Source: Incurvaria masculella (lineage: Eukaryota; Arthropoda; Insecta; Lepidoptera; Incurvariidae). Taken from it: a stretch of 64,000 bases of DNA. This document shows positions 28,441 through 42,000 of the stretch, piece after piece. Location of the stretch: assembly GCA_946894095.1 (NCBI GenBank), contig OX335654.1, positions 17,493,687 to 17,557,686 of the forward strand, in the 5' to 3' direction. The position numbers were made by a program, and so were the translations under genes. How positions within the stretch are numbered: position 1 is the stretch's first letter; every line of letters begins with the position of its first letter. Under the pieces are notes generated by a model. That model was not told the origin of the DNA, made no database searches, and worked only from the letters and a program-made list of their open reading frames with translations.

Positions 28441-30071
28441 GCCCTCCCTATCTACTCAGGAAACCGAAAGCGAGTTAGTCACAGATGAAATTGAGACGCT
28501 CTCGCCTGATGTCATCAAATATCAAATGTTATGTTGTGTCGTCGCACTCTAATTAGAATACTTAGAAAGGGACAACACTAGGGAGACTCGTAGATTTCAT
28601 TTCATTAGTACGAATGCGTTGTGACCAGTGAGTCACCGGTGAAACACAGGTGAGAATCTAATGAGAAGACCCCTGAGTACACTGGGGGTCTACTCATAAA
28701 AGCGAGAACGAGCAGTTCTCGTGTTCACTACTGTCAAACTCTATCAGCTGTATTCAGAGTAGTTCACCACTGGGAAGAGTTCTTCCCAGAGTGGTGGGAC
28801 AGTTCATTCACCGGTCACTGCGTCAGACTCTTTTTTATCAAGCTGTATAAAAATACTTTACAAAGACTAGAAAAATATGCTGCATAGAGAGAGCTCTTGC
28901 CTTTCCGTTTAGAAAAATAGTCAAAACAAAAAAGCGGCCTTGCGTGTGGACTCCGCGTTGGATTGCGCAAAATAAAGGGTTCCGTAAGAGCAAAGAAAAT
29001 ATACCAAATCTCAAAAACTGTACTACTTATTAAAAAAATTGTTGAAAGTGTTATTAAGTTCTAACAACTGAATTTTACACTGAATAGTTGAAAAGTAAGT
29101 GGAGGTGGGGTCATACTTTGAACCTCTTTACAATCGCAATGGCAACGGGCATTATGTAAACTACTCAAAATTTGTGAGCGGTAGTATTGAAAATGGGGCT
29201 ACTAAAGCTATTCTTAATTCATTAATTAATGAAACTTGTACTTGTATGACAGATTGATAACGTGTCCAAGTGTAGGTTGGACATATGGATAAGAAATGAA
29301 ATGAAAAAAATGCTGGACTAAATAGAATGTTATGATACAGTACAATACAGATGATAAGTCTATGATACAATATATACCTAATTTTATTTAAATATGCAGT
29401 CGTATTTAGAGAGCACCTGTCAATACTTAGTACGAGATAAGCACCAGACTAACCATACAAAAACTAACCCAATACGCTCCTGTGTTCTGTGTTTATTTCA
29501 TTTCTCGTGATTACATGATGAAGTGCTACACCCAATTTTTATTTTCTACTTTTTTCAGAACGGTTGTGTAACGGTTCTTAGAAAACACCACGGTTTCAAA
29601 ATATAGAGCATCTCCTCTCCCAGTATACTGTGGCTGTGACAAATGGCCAGACGGACGGACGCGACACGCAAATGACAAAATAACCATTGGATACGGAACC
29701 CTAAGAATCCAATCCGCGCATGTCCGTTGCATGGCCCGTCCGTTGAGTATAAATTCGAAACGTTGATATGACAGCTGTCAGTCGACCGTACGGATTGCTG
29801 AGCGACGCATTTTGTGTCGCCCGTTTGCTGTTTTTGTTTCGATTTTGTTCAAATTTTCCTGACCGGAACGAGTCGAAGTACCGTTGAAACTTCAATTAAC
29901 ACCTTCAATTATAGCGAACCCTGTTCATAGAAACAGTTATTTTTCAACCTGCTGCCAAGCTGGGGTCATTGAAATAGCTCGTCTCTGGTGCTCATATTTT
30001 CACCCATTTCCGGGTTAGGTGTCACAAGAATGGTGGAGGCATAGTGCGAGTGGGCCGCGGGTGGTGCAGGG
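28441..30071. other. Gene-free stretch upstream of the coiled-coil gene
   Basis: It holds the repeat at 29352-29470, an inverted CACCACTGGGAAGA/TCTTCCCAGAGTGGTG pair at 28767-28799 and an (ACGG)-cassette scrap at 29640-29705. The promoter of the 30072 gene should be near its right edge, but no core element is obvious. Confidence 0.4.
29352..29470. repeat. Interspersed repeat, second copy
   Basis: Matches 25722-25830 across GAGAGCACCTGTCAA and TTAGTACGAGAT. Confidence 0.6.
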
Positions 30072-33000
30072 ATGGAGGAGAGCGAGTGCGTGGGGGCGGG
30101 TAGCGTGATGGAGGCGAGTGGGAAGGGCTCCCTATTGTCGTGCGTCCTGGGTTACCTGGAGGCGCGGGAGGCTGCCGCAGCGCGCGAGAGCGCCGAGCGG
30201 GAAGCGGGGTACCTGCTGCGCACTCAGAGGTTGCTGCAGTTTCATGGTGAGGACCTGATAAACGTTTAACTGTTATGATTTAGCTGTTTTACGTTCGGGA
30301 ATATATTTTTAATGCTCCCGCAACTCATGTGGTCGCTCATGCTGACATTTGGTTCAAGATTGTGGACTGTGCCGACCAAGCATATTTTGTTATTACATAT
30401 AGTTGAAAATGTAAGGCAATTTTTAAACAATTTTTATCATGTGTTCAATGTTCTTGTATGAATGTTCCGGCGATTATCGATCTGGAAGATATTTTAGACA
30501 GAGGGTCGGACTGGCTATGCAGCGAGCGTAATGGCCTCTGCCAAATTCGATAAAATCTTTTCTCATTAATTAACAAATTTTCATGTGCAATAAATATAAT
30601 TCATTTCTATCATTGTTATATATATTATTAAATATGTACATGCCCTTCCAAACAATGAGTGGAGCAAAAAAAATTGTGTCCTACATGAGGCGACACCACT
30701 TTGTCGCTAGTCAGCCACTCGCTCTCTTCATGCGTGTGTGCAGATGTCGCTGCTGTTTATTAGTGCCGCATCAGGCAACAGAATTGCACGAAAGGCCATA
30801 TCCTTACCTTTTAACTATCACATTATTGTGCACAGTTCTTGATTTAAAGATTTCGAACAATCTGTTATCTGGAATTACACACTCGGAACAAATCATATAA
30901 AATACTAAAAATGGTTACCAATGCGACCTGTATACCTACTCCACAGCTAGGCCGCTTAAGAACGGCCCGTAAGCTATGCTCCCCATACAAGCGTAGTTTA
31001 CTAATCATTTGGAAACCGCTATTCCAATTAAATTGATATTTAATATCTTATATCAGGTAACAAATATCTGTGTCTGCATGCTTTTGTTTTTTTGAAAAAT
31101 CCAAACCGAATGAAATAATTGCAAAAAGAAAATCTTCATACGAATTTTGTTTCCTCTGTGGTTTGACCCAGAATACATTTACCGAAAAAACAAAGGCATG
31201 CAGACACAGATATTTGTAGCCTAATATTAGATACCAAATGTCAAGTAAGTTGGAACAGTGGTTTTCAAATGAATATTAAACTACGTTTGTGTGGGAGGCG
31301 AAATTTTCAGGTGCTTACGGGCCGACCTTAAATGCTGTGCTCCAGCGTAGACCCTTCTCTCACTTTTATATTATGAGAGTAATTTTAAAGAAAATTATAC
31401 AACATATAATCATTTACGAGTCAGAATTGAAATTTACTACCCATTTGTACTACCTAAGTATAAAATTATTGTGCTACAAAAATATTGACTCTGGGCTTGC
31501 GATATACAAACATTCTTCTTTACATTGTCAAGGTGAGCAAACTTAGTAAAAAATCTTAAAACACACAATACTTTTATGAAGTAAAATTTTATTTGTGTAG
31601 TTACATATGAAGCTATAAATCAACCAAAAACCAAACTAAACATGCAATGTTGTTTTATAGGCTTTTTACAGCATACCATACTAAATGTTTATCTAAGATG
31701 TCCTATCGGAAGCTGCAAGTCATTGCTGCATTGCTACCTTGGCTATTAAGATTTTTTTATTAATACTATTTAAGGGTCGCCTTCATAAAGTCCAAAATGC
31801 ATAAGGTCCAAAACCCAGAACATCCAAAAGTATGTATTTTTGCATATATTTATAAATGCAAATATTATAATCTAACCTAACCTAACCTTACCTAATTGAA
31901 AAAGTTTTGGACAGTATGGGTTTTGGACCTTGTGCTTTTTGGACTTTATGATGCGTCCCCCTATTTAAATAATAATTTACAAATAATACACTCATATTTG
32001 TTAAATATCTTTAAAAGCTTAGTTATATCATAATTTCATTTGAGTTATATGGTAAACTTACATTTTTAAGTAACCCTTAGGTATTTTTCCTGCATTTCCG
32101 CCCTTTGCAATGGGGCAGATTTTGGCACCTAAAACTAGAACCAAAACCAAACGGAAGGCAGAGGTTAACGATAAGTATATAAGAGTCAGCAATCCTTAAA
32201 CCCGTATCATTGTGAGAGGTAGCAGATGGGTTAGCCACTACCCCCTCAAAGACCTTGTGTGGAAATAAATGTAGAAATTGTTAAAACAATAAATGAGTAA
32301 TTTATCTATGCCGAAACCACTGAAGAGCATGCGCTCAATATTGCGTCTCCGCTGTATGGTCAAAATGACCATATAATTGTTTGGGAATCCGGCGGCGCTT
32401 CTTAAGAAAAATCACCGCGCGCGAATGTGCTCTAAAATAGCATCCATCAAGTCTGTTCTCACTCACACAAACCCTCCAATGCGTCTGTGACTATGTTTGA
32501 ATTTTGCATGTACGTGTATGTTGGATTTGTAGTTTTAGAAAATTGGAGAAAGCGGGTCCCATAGTAGGCGTGCTCGATGCCATATCTCCTCTCTTTTATC
32601 TATGCCCGAAACCCACAAGTATTGCTGGTACATCGAGAACTACCTATATGTATGTAATTGCTCTCACTGGAAAATGGAAAGTGTTGCTGGTAAAATGATT
32701 CCATAGTTTCATGCGTGCCTTGTCTCGCACAATGCACTGCAAAACTGAACCAGATAACAATAGGCAGTTAACCTGCCTGCGGCCTGGTTTGAACTCGCTG
32801 CTTGGGTGGAGGCACTTTAAAAACAGTTACCACTCCATTAATATGGTAATTACTGTACATTTCTCACTGTGTTCTTTGTGTGTTCAGTTTTGTAGTAAAT
32901 TCTGAGTGATATTTGGGTGAGCAAAAATGATGATGGCGGATAGTTATTTAGCTTTGTTCAATAGGAAGCAATGCATTGTTACCTTGGCATAATGGATGCA

Positions 33001-36000
33001 TATGTATTTGTTTATTAATATACATATTGAAAATCTGCTACATCTCAATCACTTAAGATGCAGTTATAGGAGAGTTAAAGTGACTTTTGTATGCATATTT
33101 TATTGTTGCTGATTAAAAAAAAATAAGTTAATAAGATTGATCGACCGATGGGTTGGGGGGGGGGGGGGGATTTAATCGGCAAAGAGTAGTATTTTTTCTA
33201 AACTAAGTTTCATCAGCATCCTTTAAGAATGGCCCGTAAGCTATGCTCACCATACAAACATAGTTTACTAATCATTTGAAAACCACTGTTCCAATTGAAT
33301 TGATATTTAAGGTGGCCCAACCCGGCGGGACTAACTCATTCGCGGGCACGGTACAAAACCGTGCTGTTGCGCTCTGGGACCTTCTCTGTTTCAAAGAAAA
33401 AGACAGGCTCCGTGATGAGGAAGATGCAACATGTCCACAAAAAGACAATGTGCATAGTGTATGATTTGTTAAGATTTACGAAAATTTCAATTACAAAACG
33501 ACTATAGCTAAGAGTAAACTACGACCGCTTTAGTTAAAAATGTAACAAAAACCAAATATATTATAAATCTTGATTAAATAAGCTATGTCTGATGACTAAT
33601 CTTTTTAAGATGTTCTTAGTTTATCACTGCGTAATCCACCTCCAAAGTTGTTTATAAAACGCGCGAAAAATTAGAACTTTTGGACCTTATTACTTAGAAA
33701 CCAAACACAATTTTACAATGCCAACGGTCATCAGACATCTAATTCAATCAAATAAAGCTATTTTGAGCAAAATTTGGGATCTCCGATAAGAAATATAGGC
33801 GTGATCTTCTTTTCCCGTTTGTATGGGAAGTTAAGCGGGATGGCCCACCTAATATCAGGCAACAAATAACTGTGTCTGCACGCTTTGGTTTTTTTTAAAA
33901 TCCGAAACGAATGAAATGAAACAAAAATAAAATCTTCATAATAACCTGGCCGGCTGTTTTAAACAGTCAGTGTGATAAAAAAACAGTTGAAAATATCATT
34001 GAGCACCTTTTTATTTATTTTCAGACCTTAATATTAAATTTAGTGATCTTTTATCATCATTTTAAATGTACTTCCCTAATAAAACAGATTAGTATTACAG
34101 TTTGTTACAAAATGTTTAACAAGTCAGTTAGATACTGATAGTAGAGTTTAAATTTTTAAACCCGGACTACAAATGAGGCCCCGCCCGGATGCTCCCGGAT
34201 GGCCTCTAAACTAGGACAATTCCGGGGAAACCCGGACGGATGGCAACCCTAAGGGCCGAGTGCACGAAAGGACAAAACATCAAAATCAACGTCAACGTCT
34301 GATCAAACACGTCACTCTGTGTTTACAGTATGGAAGGAACTCTATGCGGAACACTAAAAGTGACGTGTTTGAACATTGATTAACTCGGCCGTCTCTTCGT
34401 GCATCCGGGTCTAAGTATGTGCAATCCGCAGAGCGTCAGCGCTCGGAGCTGGCGGAGCTGCGCCGCTGCCTCGAGTACGTGAACGAGCACGCGCACGTGA
34501 TCGGCGCGGCGCTGCGCGCGGCGGCCGGCGCAGGCGCGGGCGGCGGCGGCGGCGGCGGGAGCGTGCCGCTCGCCGCGGCGTTGGTGCGCGACGTCGCCGC
34601 GATGCGCCGCCACATGGAGCAGAGCATCGGCAACGCGGCGCGCATCCGCAGCGTCGTCGGCGCGCACCACCAGCCCTTCATGGACAACCTGCTCAGGAAG
34701 ATGGTGAGTCGCCGCCGCCCGATATCTACTCTACCGAGGGGCTACCATGGCGAGTTCTTTTTCTTTTTTTTTTGCGACCTGACATGGATGGCTAATACCA
34801 TACAATTACCGTTATGATATTAGCCCAATACACCGCATTTCCGAAGGAATTAGGTGCCATGCCAGGACCTTCCCTTTATGAGCACGGCTACATTGAACTG
34901 GATGGAAAACACGGACGATTTTTCATTGCCGCTTCGACCACCTTTTCATCCAATGCGATGGTACCAACCCGGGCGGGCTTAAACCCTACCACCTAGTAGG
35001 GGTAGGGGACCTACAGTTTTACATGGATTCCGAACCATGGAGCAGCTCGCATTCGTGACGAAATGCACTTACCGAACTCGGAAAGAGAAAGACAGTGGTG
35101 CATGTCGGAATTGAACCCAATCCTCTGGTACGCTAGACCAGACCCCGCGCCACTAGGCTACGAGTTCACTAGTCGGGTAAATAGCAGGCAAGAGAGTGCT
35201 TAAATCTGACGTTTAGTTTCATTTCGTACCGTGCTAACTGTCAAACATCGTGTTCGGCGAAGTGCACTGATATTTACCATTTGGCATGTTACGAAATGCA
35301 ACGAAACGTCAGATTGAATTACTCTGCTCTTGTCTGTTCACCTGCTATTCACCTAGCGAGTTATTTATCATGGTAACCCCTCAGCTCGTCAATATGGGGG
35401 AAGCGCCTGCACGAGGTCTTGTGTATAGTATTGTTCGCTTGCTTGGCTCCATGGCCTCGATACAGCGCTGTGCCGTACGCCTCGTCAACAACCCCTAGGT
35501 TTCGCAGCAAACCATAGAATATAGTATTGTATTCGTAACGAAATTGTTTATTGTTTATTCATCATCCATAGACAGTACACTGCACTCGCATTTGTCATAT
35601 TATTGACGAGAATCAACAATTCATGTCATATGCAACAGTTCATGACAATTATCAGTTTATTTGTAAAGACCATTCCCGCCATTTAAAATGTTGCCAAATT
35701 GGAGCAAGCCAGTCCCCACAAACAGCACCCGTTCACGAGCATCACGCAGGGCACAGCCATCGCCTCAACCATATTTTAGGGAAAGAGGAGACCCGAACCT
35801 AGCGTCGCCGCAAGCAAGGACCTTAAAGCGATGCACTACTCCAGTGTATTATCCAGGGGGCCTACAGTTTAACATGGATTCCGAGCCATGGAACAGCTCG
35901 CATTCGTAACGAAATGCACTTATCCAACTCAGAAAGAGAAAGAAAATGGTGCATGTCCGGGCGAGGATTTGAACCCAGACGTCTCGCATGAAGGGAAGTC

Positions 36001-39000
36001 CTCTAGCCCCTAGACGACGAGTTGCACGAGCCAAGCTGTCATCAAGCTTTTGAGAACGAATGGTTTCTCAAACTCATTTCTCTGCCGCACCGCCAAGATA
36101 TGGAACTTTCTGCCATTCCGGTGCATCTCCTGAAACCTACAATTTGGAAGTCTTTAAACGTAATTTGTACAATCTTGAAAGTTCTACGATAGTCCCCAAA
36201 TCCGCTGCTATGGTGCCTGGTTGTGGTGGTTTGGGATTTTCTGTACCCGAAGTCTCAGTTATCACCTAAATTGGCGTTACGGCAAACCGATCGACTGGCG
36301 TTTTCAAATGTATGGAGAAATTGAAGAGCGCGCGCAGTGGGCGTTAAGCGAACTAACATTTGCGAGTCCGAGCTTGATTTGACAGCTTACTCAACGTTGC
36401 CGTAAATACGTCGACGTTGCCGTTTACGTCCACTCCGAGTTTTCATACAAATCGGACGTCCGCGTTTGACTTTGACAGCTTGAAGAAGTAAAACCACAGA
36501 ATATCTAGTAAAAACTTGTATGGAGTTTGACGTTTTTACGGAACTTAGAAGTTACGTAAACGCCAATTTAGGTGAGAACTGAGACTACCGGCTCTGGGCT
36601 CTTTTGATATTTCAGCATAGTCAGCCATACCGGTTTTTTTTTTAAATCTTGTTATTAATGTTTTCATACACGTCGCCATTGTTTCGATATGTTGAGTTCA
36701 CCGAACTACTGAGACAGTATATTAATCTTCCAGTGGAATAGGGACGAGATTTCGATTTATCTTATCGAATAAGCACAATGTCCTTGCTGCGGCTCGCGAC
36801 TGCCCATTTTAAAATCACTTTTACAATGTTGTTTTCATAAACTGTAATACCATTGATAAAACGAGGGCCTCTATTACGAGTTACAAATCGCTTATCGATA
36901 AATCGTTATACGATCGTCATTTCGCAGGCCATTGAATAAGAGCAGGCATTTGAGGGATAAACTAAATCGCCCGTCCATGGATTTTAATATTTGTGTCGAA
37001 ATATGTATTGACACAAACATAAAAATCCGTGGACTTGCGATTTAATGCATCCTTCAAATACCCGCTCTATTCCTACGATCTTAAACCTGCGATATCTTGC
37101 CAACGGAATATTATCTTAGCGATACGTCGATTAGTGATTTGTAACTCGTAATAGAGGCTCAGGTATTACCGAAGATGTAACCCGGGTTATTACACCAACA
37201 TGCATGGCGGTTCATGCTTACCGGTGTATTAGAATCCGGACTTGATTAAGGGTTGATTAATGGCATACGCCAGGACCTCAGATAAGAGGTGCCGTAGGTG
37301 CGAAACGATGTCTATGCAAAACTCGAAATTTTACGAGACACTCCAAGTAAACTAGCCTGGCCATTAGAAATGGCATTATTACAATATATTATGATTCGTC
37401 TTCTAAAGAACTGTTTTTTGTTAACATATGTTTGCCTTATTTTAGGGTTCCGTACCCAAGGGTACCAACGAAAGTAAGCCTCAGCTAACCGTCCGTCCGT
37501 CTGTAACAGGGCTGTATCTCATGAACCGTAATAGGTAGGCAGCTGACATTTTCACAGAGTGTGTATTTATTATGTCGCTATAACAACAAATAGGTAAAAT
37601 GAAAAAAATATGAAAATTAAAGGGGGGTCCCATACAACAAACGTGATTTTTTTGCGTTAAATACTGTACGATGGTACGGAACCCTTCGTGTGCGAGTCCG
37701 ACTCGCACTTGGCCGGTTTTTTTTTGGATGGCTAGTACCGCATGCTCCCACCGTCGTGATATTAGCTCAGCACGCAGCATTCCCGAAGAAATTAATTGCC
37801 CTGCTAGGACCTTCGAGGAGCAAATTTTTCTTTTTTTACTTATATCCAGCAGTCATATTACTCTGAGATCTTTGATATTAGTAAATATACTTTTTCGTAC
37901 TAAGTTTATTCCAAGGAATGTGATATGTTTGCTATTACTTTCAAATGTCTAATGCGAAAGATCGTTATTTTTTTTCACAACTTACGAACCGAAGTCTAAA
38001 CCGATTCAATCAAGGTGTGGAAATTACGAGGTCGACACTCTTCGGAGGCGTGATGGTACGTCTTACGTCACTTCGTTCTCATATATCGACCGACATCGTC
38101 TTCGTGATCCAGCGATGGTCGTATAGCGGTTTGTGTAGTAACGCATTACGCGATAAACGAGCATATTCCTGGTTTTAAAATAGAGTTAATGCTTTCGTTC
38201 GCTGGGTTCGGTCGGTAATAATAACTGGAGATTTTAATACGTCCGCTTCGGAGGTCAAGAGTGTAGCATAAGCAACGGAACAGCCATCCATGAAGAGTCT
38301 GCACTAGCGATGGGTCATCCCCATTCCGAGAACATGCTTCATCTGCTTTACTCAGTGATTGTTAAAGGTAAGGATATGCCCTTTCATACAATTCTGTCGG
38401 CTGTTGCGGTATTCCGATATTCCGTCTTTCTTTGCGTTTTTTAAGCAGTTCTTGCACGGTTTTTTTTTTGTATGTGACTGGACATGGATGGCTAATACCA
38501 CAAGTTCTGTCATGGTATTAGCCTAACACACCACATGGGAACTAGGTGCCATGCCAGGACCTCCCTATATTGCGCGGCTACATTGAACTGGATGGAAAAC
38601 ACGGACAATTTTCATTGCCGCTTCGACCATCGTTCATCCAATGCGATGGTACCAATCCGGGCGGGATAAACCCTACCACCTAGTAAGTAAGGAAGGGGAC
38701 CTACAGCTTAACGTGGAATCCGAACCACGGCCAGCCTCTCTCAACGGTCGAATGGTCACCCATCCAAGACCAGACCGGACCCAGCGTTGCTTAACTTCGG
38801 AGAGCGATCGCCGAAGTCTCGCGCCACTGGGCCACTGAGGCTGACTACCACACTATTGGGCATTTTTGGGACGCGTCAGGGGCGACGCACAGGCGTATGG
38901 TGACAGCGAGCGGCTGTCTGGCGACCATATTGATGTCCCCACGGCGCACAGAACACCACTTTTGCTGCTCCATACATGTTGTATGGAAGGGCCTGTCCTT

Positions 39001-42000
39001 ACGTAGTAATATTTATATGAATGGCTCTAGTACTCCTTTTTGAAATTCCTCATTAGCCCTTATTCATTCATACGCAGTGAGCGTAAAGACAGACTCGCGA
39101 GGTCTCCAGCTCAGAGAGCCGCTTGTATAGGCTGCGACAGCGCAGGTGGGTGATGCGAGGGGGATACGAGGGTTCCGTTTACCGGTCTCCGCTCGGGTAG
39201 TCGTCCAACACGAGATTGACCCGAGCGGAGCCGGACACCGCAGCTAGTATTTGTATGTATGCAAAGTTATTATGTATGTATATATTATCTAATTTTGATA
39301 ATGTTTTGTACTTAATGGATACGACATTACCGTTATCTCATTAATTTGAGTTTCAGCGACATCTACATTTGAAGCATTGTAATCAGATGTTGAAAATAAT
39401 CTGAAGAAAAAAAAAGATTCCGACGAATTGAGAACCTCCTCCTTTTTTTTGAAGTCCGTTAAAAAGTATTGGTCGTGACATTCGTCGGAAGCAGGATCCT
39501 GCTTTTTCAGGTTATTTTCATAATCTGATTACAATGCTTCAAATGTAGATGTCCCTGAAACTGATATTATGTAATTTTGTTCCCTTTAAAGTAAATAAGC
39601 ACAAAACGAATCTTTGTTAAAATTCGCCTCTAGCAAGAATTTGTAGCACTTTCAATAAGACATATAAATCGCACTGTATTGATTATACCTGGACGATTAT
39701 TAATTTTGAAAAAACAACAAGAAAACTGCCCGAATAATATTTATCAACCTCAAGTTTTTTTTAAATATTTATTTTCTCTAACATTATCTGCTTTGTGATT
39801 GTTTATCATTTTAATTTTATTATTTATATATTTACTCTTATTCTTATTCTTACTTTTGCGTTCTGGTTATTTTTTTGTTTTTTGGTTATGATTGTTTTAT
39901 TTTTTTCGTAAGTTATCAATCAATTTGTACATGTTGTGTTTGTTCTTAATTGTAGATAGTTTTGGTGTGGTTTTTCTTTCTTGAAATATGTGTAAATGTA
40001 AGAAACGATTCTATGTGGACGAACCTTTAAATAAAAATAAAAAAAAACACGCAAAGACATTGTCTTAACTACCGAGTATCCAAAATTATGCGTAATATAA
40101 GAAAATGGCGACCGTGATGACGTTCGAACAAAGGACAATGGACACGGAACCATGCCAGGTAATGAGGCAAATGACCAAGCAAGCATCATTGTCAAAGGGC
40201 AATTACTCAATTGGGGGAGACAGAGACGGGCCGAGGTCCGTGCGCAATTAATGCCGACCCTAATTTGTGCGTTCGCGGCGACGGAGGCCCCTTGGCGGAG
40301 GCCCAATCCGCGGAGGTCGGCCGACGGCAGCGAGCTTGAAAGGGCGGGAGTGGCAACCGAAGCTCGTTCGTGTTGGGCATAGATAAATGATAGCAGTGAA
40401 AGATTGCTAACGTCATACAAGTGTTGAATAGAGATAATAAAAGTCAACAGATGGCGTTGCAATTCACAAAACTTAAAAAGTACTGATGAATATCAATGAT
40501 ATTTTTTAATTACAATGTATTTACTTAATGATAGTTGAAATGTAACGTTTTCATCGTGCCTGCCTAGGCAAAATTTGTAAATTAAGCTTAGTTTAATAAC
40601 GGTGTAACTAGTTTTGGCAGTGACGGGAGATGGCGCTCGATATAAATGTCATAGTAACAGCGAACATAAAAAGTATTTAGCAAGCCTTGTACGTTGTATG
40701 ACGTTTGCAGTATATCTCTACTATTCTTTGTCTATGTATGCGAGTGGCCCAACGGCGGCGTAGCCACTTTCACATACAGTGGTGGCAGCACCGCCGGCGG
40801 GTGAGTTCGCTTTTTTTTAATGATCCAGTAAGGGATGAGGAATGTGCTGAGGACCAAAGGTGCTCAGAAAAACAAAAAACATCTCGCCTCGCGAAACCAC
40901 GCTCAGCGAGGCGCCATGCCAGCGCATTTGCGGACTATCGCTGAGCTATCGAGCGTTTGCAAATTACGTTTGAAGACTCCCGGGTCATAGGTATGAGGAA
41001 AGGCACCCGCCGGCAGGCAGCTGCGGCGGTGCGGCAGAGAAATGGGTTTGAGAAACGGTTCGTTCTCAAAAACTAATGACAACCACAAGGGGGTGCTCTG
41101 ATTCTCTGCCTCCGGTCTTTCGGTTATAGGTCGGGTGGGGAGGAATATGGGATGCAAGTTTCGCAGAGCAACGTCCATGGTAATACCTGTAGAACAGACC
41201 GAGCGACCCCACAAACCGTCCGTGGCTCAGGGAGTCGCTAGACGCTGAATTGAGCCTAAGCTTACGAATTCGCTTTTTTTATGCGACCTGACATGGATGG
41301 CTAATACCACATAACTACCGTTATGATATTAGCCCAATACACCACATTCCCAAAGGAATTGAGTGCCATTCCAGGACATTCCATTTATGAGCACGGCTGC
41401 ATCGAACTGGATGGACAACACGGACAACTTTTCATTGCCGCTTCGACCATCTTTTCATCCAATGCGATGGTACCAACCCGGGCGGGTTTAAACCCTACCA
41501 CCTAGCAGGGGAAGGGAACCTACAGTTTTACATGGTTTTAAGGTTTTTTCTCGAGACGAAATAACTCGTAAGAACTTCTGAGGACGCTATTTACCCCTGT
41601 TTTCGCCACGTCCAGTTAACTGAAATTCGATAAGTAACTTTCGGTTACATGGCATATTTATATGGTGTAGCCGAAAGGTAACTTTGGGATTTTTGTAGCT
41701 GGATGTGGTGGAAACGGGCTTTATTGCAATGAACATACGATGTCGCGCGTCCCGAATTCGTAAGTGATACGAATGAGACTCGATCGCTACTCCCGGCCTT
41801 CAGTGCTCGCTGGCGGACGGACACCGGCCATTTTTAACGACTTGCGGCCGCTTTCAACTCGACTGCGTTGCTCCAGGAAGCGGCGGCGGTGGTTTTACAC
41901 ATTCGAGCAATACATCTAAGCGTGGAGTGAACAATTTTCGGTTAGTAGTATTGTTATAGTTATTATAGATCTCTGAATTGTAATTTGAAAATTATCACTA

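Noticed and set aside
34380..34670. Antisense ORFs over exon 2 of the coiled-coil gene
   Set aside because: The frames are open only because the exon is GC-rich; the sense frame has valid splice sites and phase.
38751..38843. Possible 5S rRNA gene
   Set aside because: Only about 50 nt match 5S rRNA, the 5' and 3' stems are absent, and the segment is joined to a SINE body.
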